Position numbers and translations under genes: made by a program
The notes under the pieces: generated by a model
Told to the model about the DNA's origin: nothing
Databases searched by the model: none
What the model saw: only the letters and a program-made list of their open reading frames with translations
Shown here: one piece after another, positions 60,093 to 64,000 of the stretch
How the letters are laid out: each line of letters opens with the position of its first letter
How positions within the stretch are numbered: the stretch's first letter is position 1
Source: an uncultured Bacteroides sp.
GTDB lineage: Bacteria > Bacteroidota > Bacteroidia > Bacteroidales > Bacteroidaceae
NCBI RefSeq assembly: GCF_963678845.1
Contig: NZ_OY787464.1
Location: 1,302,001-1,366,000 of the forward strand
Reading direction: 5' to 3'
DNA length: 64,000 bases

Positions 60093-61724
60093 CTATTTCT
60101 GGTTCTTTGAATCCAAAAAACCGATAAACTTCATCATATTAGCAATGTAAACCGCAGTAGAGATTCCCATCACCGGTGTTTCACTTGTATAGCAAGAAGT
60201 ATCATATTCATCTCCAACCAAAGTACTTGCATATTTAGTTTCCTGACTTGGTGCCATAGGCGGGCATTCCTTGTATGGATTAGAAATAGAGGTGAGAGGT
60301 GTCAGCCAATAACCTTCTTTGGATATTGTCTTTATTAACTTCAGCACCTCTGTCTCCGAGCCTTTCTCCTCAGAACGAACCTTCGAGTAATATTTTGGCA
60401 ATGGAACTTTTTCGGTACTCACAAGCGGAGAACTTTCAGTAACCTCAGAAAGAGGGATGTTCTTAATATCATTATAAGCTTTACGTAATTCGTCAAAATC
60501 TATAAAAGCTACAGAAGAATAATGGCCTATTGTATTACTTATATCCTGGTCTGTATAATAATGTCCATTAACAACATTGCTACCTTTACGGTGCACATAC
60601 AATGGCCTGCCTGTATCTGGGTCAATAAAACGAGGAAGCATACTTCCTTTCCGCACTCGGGAAGATATTCCATACTTCATCACTTCAGAATCGGGCAAGA
60701 CTAAAGATTCCAGAAAATCAATTGCGGCAGGAATACCGGCAAGAAACTTTGTTTCTCCCGTCAGCTTATAATAATCCATTAACAGATGGATGGATCTCAC
60801 CGTAGTACCTGTATTAATGCTCCGTGGCTCATACGAGCGGGCATGAGCAGGTTTCAGATCTTCTACCGTATACTGGTCTGTCCATCCGGCATAAGGAGCT
60901 CCTTGTTGAAGAACAATAAGCAAATTCATTGCTCTCATAATGGGTTCCTTTACATTCTGAAGTCCAATAGCTTGATAACATTGAATGAGAAAATCAATAT
61001 TCTCAGAGGTTACCCCATCGTTTAAAGTGATAAAAGATGAATAATCTTTTTTCCTCTGAAAAGGATGATCATACATCAATGGGAAACGCTGTGGCCATCC
61101 TCCTCCAGGATACTGGCTCTCTAATACAAAATGAATAACTTTCTCCAAAGGATTTCGGTATACAGGATCGTATTTTTCCACATACATACGCAACAAGAAT
61201 TTAGCTGCCTGCATAGTACCAGAATCATCAAACGTAGCATTTCCATAATAATGCTGAAATTCTTCCAATCTCCATCCGCTTTTACCAACGGTAGCATACC
61301 ATTGCTTTAATGAGTTCTCACCTGCAAAATCGAAAGCGTAATTCCATCCTCCACAGGGGAGCTGCCCCCATATTAAAGCATTGGCTATCTTCTTTGCCGA
61401 TTCATAATAATATTCATCGTTAGTAGCATGATAGGCGTCCAATAACAAATGACCTACTGTAGGAGTTCCAGGAGGCTGAATCCACACCATTGTCCGTTTA
61501 GCTTCCATTTCTCCCCAACTACGAGACATATCGGGAAGATAATTCCAAACGAAACCACCTTTATAGCTGGCTGTTTCCATCATAAAATGTGTAGCATTCT
61601 TCATTGTTTTAAGAACTTGTCCATCTGTTTTCTGTGACTGAGCTTTAATACAAGAAGGAGAAAAGAAGGTTGCAACTAATGTACAAAGGGCAACTTTAAA
61701 AGAGATGTTTTTCAAGTGTGTCAT
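60093..61724 (-). CDS. Pectate lyase (PL10-like, PF09492)
   Basis: A 543-residue exported protein (signal sequence to about residue 28, CIKAQ). An alpha/alpha-barrel with GGWPQRFP (PGGGWPQRFPLMYDHPF, about 209-225), ITLNDGVTSENIDFL and AHARSYEPRSI (Arg-containing, about 289-299), motifs I know from PL10 pectate lyases, where Asp and Arg form the calcium and proton-abstraction site. It cleaves polygalacturonate by beta-elimination, giving 4,5-unsaturated ends. The 100 C-terminal residues beyond the usual catalytic core may be an extra helical part. Divergent from the KdgF-like gene. Confidence 0.85.
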   Translation of the reverse strand: MTHLKNISFKVALCTLVATFFSPSCIKAQSQKTDGQVLKTMKNATHFMMETASYKGGFVWNYLPDMSRSWGEMEAKRTMVWIQPPGTPTVGHLLLDAYHATNDEYYYESAKKIANALIWGQLPCGGWNYAFDFAGENSLKQWYATVGKSGWRLEEFQHYYGNATFDDSGTMQAAKFLLRMYVEKYDPVYRNPLEKVIHFVLESQYPGGGWPQRFPLMYDHPFQRKKDYSSFITLNDGVTSENIDFLIQCYQAIGLQNVKEPIMRAMNLLIVLQQGAPYAGWTDQYTVEDLKPAHARSYEPRSINTGTTVRSIHLLMDYYKLTGETKFLAGIPAAIDFLESLVLPDSEVMKYGISSRVRKGSMLPRFIDPDTGRPLYVHRKGSNVVNGHYYTDQDISNTIGHYSSVAFIDFDELRKAYNDIKNIPLSEVTESSPLVSTEKVPLPKYYSKVRSEEKGSETEVLKLIKTISKEGYWLTPLTSISNPYKECPPMAPSQETKYASTLVGDEYDTSCYTSETPVMGISTAVYIANMMKFIGFLDSKNQK

Positions 61725-61742
61725 ATATTAGAAATAATTGTG

Positions 61743-61750
61743 TATATTTG
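61743..61750 (+). promoter_or_regulatory. -7 promoter box for the KdgF-like gene (TATATTTG)
   Basis: Consensus match 37 nt before the start, only 18 nt from the lyase gene's start on the other strand. Confidence 0.55.
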
Positions 61751-61761
61751 AGCTACATACC

Positions 61762-61769
61762 CAAAAGTA
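61762..61769 (-). promoter_or_regulatory. -7 promoter box for the pectate lyase gene (TACTTTTG)
   Basis: CAAAAGTA on the plus strand, 37 nt before the lyase start. The two divergent boxes are 11 bp apart and back to back. Confidence 0.55.
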
Positions 61770-61787
61770 AAATATAAAAAACGAATT

Positions 61788-62135
61788 ATGAAAACAAGTA
61801 GCAAAAAATTTATCATTGAAAAAGAAAAAGAATGGGAACCAGCAGGTGAAGGAGTTGTCCGCCAAATTATGGGTTATGACGGGCAGCTGATGCTAGTAAA
61901 AGTGAAATTCATAAAAGGAGCTCAAGGCACACCTCATACACATTACCATACCCAAACTACCTACGTGGCAAGTGGCAAATTTGAATTTACTGTTGACGGA
62001 GAAAAACGCATTGTAGAAACAGGTGATGGCATTTATATTGCTCCTGATGCAGAACACGGCTGCACCTGTCTCGAAGCTGGAATACTTATTGATTGTTTCA
62101 GTCCAATGAGAGCCGACTTTCTCGATAAGAAATAA
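61788..62135 (+). CDS. kdgF: KdgF-like cupin, unsaturated uronate linearising enzyme
   Basis: A 115-residue single-domain cupin. EWEPAGEGVVRQIMG at the N-terminus, HTHYHTQTTYVASGKFEF (50-67, metal-binding His and Gln56), APDAEHGCTCLE with His90, and LIDCFSPMRADF at the end follow the KdgF pattern closely. KdgF turns the 4,5-unsaturated galacturonate released by pectate lyases into linear ketouronate for the pathway leading to KDG. It lies next to and divergent from a pectate lyase gene, which strongly supports the role. No signal peptide: cytoplasmic. Confidence 0.88.
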   Translation: MKTSSKKFIIEKEKEWEPAGEGVVRQIMGYDGQLMLVKVKFIKGAQGTPHTHYHTQTTYVASGKFEFTVDGEKRIVETGDGIYIAPDAEHGCTCLEAGILIDCFSPMRADFLDKK

Positions 62136-62208
62136 GCTCCATATATTTTGTTTTAAATAAGGGGTGTGTAATTCAAATCTCATACCCTCTTTCTATAAAT
62201 TCCAAAAC

Positions 62209-62301
62209 TTACCAATTTTCTTCTTTCATATTCACCATGATAACTACATCCTTTGCTTTAAATTTAGAGAAATAGATTACATTCTCATAAAAAGTACTCA
62301 T
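62209..62301 (-). CDS. Doubtful 30-residue ORF upstream of nothing known
   Basis: ATG to TAA encoding a peptide with KFKAKDVVIMVN. No promoter box or family match. It may be a decayed end of a larger gene or chance; listed because it occupies most of the 284-nt gap after the KdgF-like gene. Confidence 0.15.
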   Translation of the reverse strand: MSTFYENVIYFSKFKAKDVVIMVNMKEENW

Positions 62302-62334
62302 TTTGAAACAATGACCATGTATGGATAACTTAGC

Positions 62335-62370
62335 AAAATAGGCTGCAAACTTACGTATGCAGCCTATTTT
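62335..62370 (-). terminator. Terminator of the SusD-like gene
   Basis: Perfect 13-bp stem AAAATAGGCTGCA / TGCAGCCTATTTT with a 10-nt loop, flanked by T-rich ends; starts 49 nt after the stop codon. Confidence 0.85.
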
Positions 62371-62419
62371 ATTAAGTATCTATAAATTAAAGATCCATTT
62401 TCTAAAAATTTGCTTTCTA

Positions 62420-64000
62420 CTATTTCTGAGCAAAACCATAACCATTGGTTATCTTACCATTTGAAGTAGAAATTGTATTTGAGTTCATTGGTACAAGATA
62501 GATAGGAGCTTTACCTTCTTGGTAACCACAGAATACAGTTGTTAAGTACTCATTCTCGTTATCAACAATTGTTTTACCCCAGTCAACTTGTTTATATCCT
62601 GCAGCAAGCAAAGCAGTAGCCTCAGTTCCATAAGGATCAATATAATTAAACAGACCTTTGATAGCTATGTTTGTAGTAGTAGACTTATATACACAACCAA
62701 GAGATTCCCATGCATCATTTTGTCCTCTCCATCCTGGATAAAGGACTGGATCACTTGTGTTTGTACATTGAGTAGTTAGTCTGTAACCAAAGGTGCTTTT
62801 TGCATCAATAGCTTTTGTCCATATATACTTTGAAATTGTATTTCCATTCTCAAAAGTATAATAGCCATTTGCTTTTAATCCACTAATCATTGCACTTAAT
62901 TGAGCTTTTAATTTGGTAATAGCTTCAGGTAATTTACCTGTGCGGATAAGGTCATAACGACGAAGTCCTTCACCACCAAATTCAAGTTTACGTTCCTGAG
63001 CAACAGCTTCTTTTATACCGCCACATTTTGTAATAAATCCGTCCACATTAGCAAGAGCAGCAGTTTTAAATGCACGTTCATGAACCTTACGTAGTTCTGC
63101 TTTAGCTAAGTCATCCTGACCTAACTCTGCATATACCTCTGCAAGCATCAAAACAACATCAGAACAGCGCATATAAGGAGCATTTATACCTGCATTTCGT
63201 TGAGCTGCAGTATATGGAGTCGTCATTCTATTTTCATCCCATTTATTATTGGCAAGACCTCCGGATGATTTAGAACTTGGTTTAAAGTCAATCATAACCT
63301 CGCTTCCGCTACCAGAGCTTGCAGTAACAGTAACTGTTACGTCACGACGCATGTCATTAGGATCAAAATCTCCATAGTAATAGGTTGGATGAAAACGAGA
63401 CTGACCATAGCTCTTACATGGGTAAGCATTCTTGCTACCACCATTAGAAGGACGACCAAAAGCATAAGGACGTTCAGAACTTGATCCATATGTTTCAGGA
63501 ATTTCATAAATAGACTCTTCAGACACTTGTCCATCACCATTCATCATTTCCTGAAAAACGTTCTGATAAGGATTACCAAATGCTTGTCCTGTTTTACTAG
63601 TAGAACGGCTATCAGCAGTTAAAAGTTTAGCAGAACCAGGATTGGCTACACAAGCAGCAAGATATATTTTTGCAGTTTCATAGAACGTTTTATAATCAGT
63701 TCGTCTATTATAAACTGCACCATTATTTTCAGTTCCTAATTGAGTAAATGACAATGTTTCTCCTTTAAGATTCTTATAGAAGTTTGCTCCCAGATCTGTA
63801 CGACGAGTTGCATATCCACCAGCGTAAAGACACATACGGCCTATCAAACCTTGAACATATGTACGAGACATAGAAAGAGGAACTGTAGTAGCATTCTCTC
63901 CAACACGATACATCAAAGGTTCCACTTCAATAAGTTTATTGATATGATATTCGTAGATCTCATCACGAGAAGTAAGTCCTTCCGCTGATACACCAGCAAC
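62420..64000 (-). CDS. RagB/SusD family outer-membrane nutrient-binding protein, 5' end outside window
   Basis: The 3' part (526 residues) of a SusD-like lipoprotein; the frame is open to the window edge, so the N-terminus with the lipobox lies outside. SRTYVQGLIGRMCLYAGGYA (helical TPR-like core), YMRCSDVVLMLAEVYAELGQ and VAQERKLEFGGEGLRRYDLIRTGKL are the SusD signatures. It caps the SusC TonB-dependent transporter and binds the glycan; the susC gene would be expected just upstream, beyond 64000. Neighbouring pectate lyase and GH28 genes suggest pectin as ligand. The GTG at 63925 is not a start. Confidence 0.93.
   Translation of the reverse strand, partial: VAGVSAEGLTSRDEIYEYHINKLIEVEPLMYRVGENATTVPLSMSRTYVQGLIGRMCLYAGGYATRRTDLGANFYKNLKGETLSFTQLGTENNGAVYNRRTDYKTFYETAKIYLAACVANPGSAKLLTADSRSTSKTGQAFGNPYQNVFQEMMNGDGQVSEESIYEIPETYGSSSERPYAFGRPSNGGSKNAYPCKSYGQSRFHPTYYYGDFDPNDMRRDVTVTVTASSGSGSEVMIDFKPSSKSSGGLANNKWDENRMTTPYTAAQRNAGINAPYMRCSDVVLMLAEVYAELGQDDLAKAELRKVHERAFKTAALANVDGFITKCGGIKEAVAQERKLEFGGEGLRRYDLIRTGKLPEAITKLKAQLSAMISGLKANGYYTFENGNTISKYIWTKAIDAKSTFGYRLTTQCTNTSDPVLYPGWRGQNDAWESLGCVYKSTTTNIAIKGLFNYIDPYGTEATALLAAGYKQVDWGKTIVDNENEYLTTVFCGYQEGKAPIYLVPMNSNTISTSNGKITNGYGFAQK

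Overview
The window looks like chromosome from a Bacteroidales bacterium, most likely Bacteroides or a close relative. The evidence is moderate A+T content, the Bacteroidetes promoter box (TAnnTTTG) in front of many genes, start codons without Shine-Dalgarno sequences, a fused lpxC-fabZ gene, a SusD-type outer-membrane lipoprotein, and family-restricted genes (DUF4831, DUF3256, DUF5715, GldB). I see no rRNA, tRNA, CRISPR array or prophage.

Layout. 1-1640: end of nnrD and a DUF4831 protein. 1640-4327: a gene-poor, repeat-rich stretch holding an intact IS110-family transposase, a possible bridge RNA beside it, and several palindromic repeat elements. 4328-15861, mostly minus strand: PqqD-like protein with an OPT transporter, class II aldolase, two exported nucleases, L31 type B (plus strand), then truA with a DMT transporter and a DUF3256 protein, and a DUF5715 lipoprotein. 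16039-32094, plus strand, is core metabolism: phoH-purC, ubiE-aroE-hydrolase, HU-TPM-LemA, purM-prfA-pyrF-HD hydrolase, lpxD-lpxC/fabZ-lpxA (lipid A), and a pRiA4b-like gene with miaA. 32156-36547, minus strand: a remnant of an M56/BlaR1 sensor, a DUF1648 membrane protein, a hydrolase, an SPFH protein and a small outer-membrane barrel. 36756-42110: PIF1-like helicase with TPRs, AsmA-like protein, YciO/Sua5-like protein. 42290-45310, minus: radical SAM protein, flavodiiron protein, nagB. 46037-52978: DPP-IV-like peptidase, lipA, a membrane protein with a Nudix-like tail, and fabI-gldB-rsmI-like on the minus strand.

53313-64000 is a pectin-use locus: GH28 polygalacturonase, DUF4861 protein, GH43 enzyme, HAD phosphatase, alpha/beta-hydrolase esterase, PL10-type pectate lyase, KdgF-like cupin and the 3' part of a SusD gene. 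The lyase and the polygalacturonase would cut polygalacturonan, GH43 and the esterase would trim side chains and esters, and KdgF would linearise the unsaturated uronate made by the lyase.

The most unusual signal is non-coding. At least six intergenic islands (about 4.1, 12.6, 20.65, 35.75, 45.5 and 58.1 kb) carry short self-complementary cores placed about every 22-23 bp, two helical turns apart. In the island at 45.5 kb four TGTACA cores are exactly 22 bp apart, and at 4.1 kb the phase is kept across a degenerate core. Other islands keep the spacing but use another core. A second family (2008-2140 and 3809-3949) has different terminal inverted repeats around a related interior of about 100 bp. 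I know of no described function for either.
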